Assembly: GCA_041859945.1 (NCBI GenBank)
Contig: JBFLGC010000018.1
Coordinates: 1-48,214, forward strand
Direction of reading: 5' to 3'
Length of the DNA: 48,214 nucleotides
Source: Tetragenococcus sp041859945
GTDB lineage: Bacteria > Bacillota > Bacilli > Lactobacillales > Enterococcaceae
Below are positions 48,145 to 48,214 of this stretch, in pieces. Both the position numbers and the translations under genes were made by a program. The notes beneath the pieces are model-generated. The model ran no database searches, had not been told where the DNA came from, and saw only the letters and a list, made by a program, of their open reading frames with translations. Positions within the stretch are counted from its first letter, which is position 1, and every line of letters starts with the position of its first letter.

Positions 48145-48214
48145 GTGTGTCAGGCATGACACTTATCTAGCTGGTGAAAGTCCAGTCGCGGGTAGTTACC
48201 GCCAAGCGTAGCGA
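48145..48214 (+). mobile_element. 5' end of a group II intron, probably class C (partial, cut by the window edge)
   Basis: GTGTG at 48145-48149 is the conserved 5' end of group II introns. GTGTC-AGGCAT-GACAC, TCTAGCTGGTGAAAGTCC and GGGTAGTTACCGCC follow. This resembles the start of domain I in class C introns such as O.i.I1 (GUGUG, GGCAUG, GGUGARAGUCC). Insertion two bases after the T-run of an intrinsic terminator is the known habit of class C introns. The reverse transcriptase would lie beyond the window. Confidence 0.75.

Overview
The window looks like chromosome from a low-GC Gram-positive lactic acid bacterium. Enterococcus fits best, perhaps one of the plant-associated species. The reasons are: strong AGGAGG Shine-Dalgarno sites and sigma-A promoters; intrinsic terminators after most units; a glycerol kinase carrying the HPr-phosphorylatable histidine at residue 232; a CopB-type CPH copper ATPase with a His/Met-rich tail; and cre, DinR and AraR operators of Bacillota type. 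The species was not determined.

Layout. 1-6.2 kb: tRNA-Gln, -Cys and -Leu; an unknown small gene; a murein-peptide unit (peptide-binding lipoprotein, L-Ala-D/L-Glu epimerase, NlpC/P60 peptidase); a 32-aa membrane peptide; a pyridoxamine-phosphate-oxidase-fold protein; then tRNA-His and a second, identical tRNA-Gln. 6.3-13.5 kb: glpK, a copper ATPase, an SOS-controlled Y-family polymerase, a baeRF-like protein and a cold-shock protein. 13.7-18.7 kb: araR-araB-araD-araA behind one promoter with a perfect cre and an AraR box. 19.3-26.4 kb: a secreted DUF1002 protein, GH35 and GH42 beta-galactosidases, an AraC regulator and galM. 26.6-48.1 kb: an arabinan/arabinogalactan locus with a winged-helix regulator, GH43, GH2, a large two-importer membrane operon, a second GH43 (broken), two GH51 arabinofuranosidases and a DUF6171 protein. 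The window ends in what looks like the first 70 nt of a class C group II intron.

How the genes fit together. The secreted GH43 lipoprotein would cut arabinan outside the cell, and two solute-binding proteins with two permease pairs would import the oligosaccharides. No ATPase is encoded here, so a shared MsmX/MsmK-type ATPase elsewhere is needed. Cytosolic GH43, GH51, GH2, GH35 and GH42 would release arabinose and galactose. AraA, AraB and AraD would turn arabinose into xylulose 5-phosphate, and GalM would feed galactose into its own pathway.

Most interesting: the 12.5-kb operon at 30.8-43.3 kb pairs two ABC importers with an NHL/TPR/Yip1-type membrane protein and a membrane-anchored DUF5696 protein, and its first binding protein is 946 aa with no lipobox. 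I know of no assigned function for this assembly. Two genes of the locus are disrupted in this sequence: the DUF5696 gene by a +1 frameshift, and the arabinanase by a single in-frame TAA.
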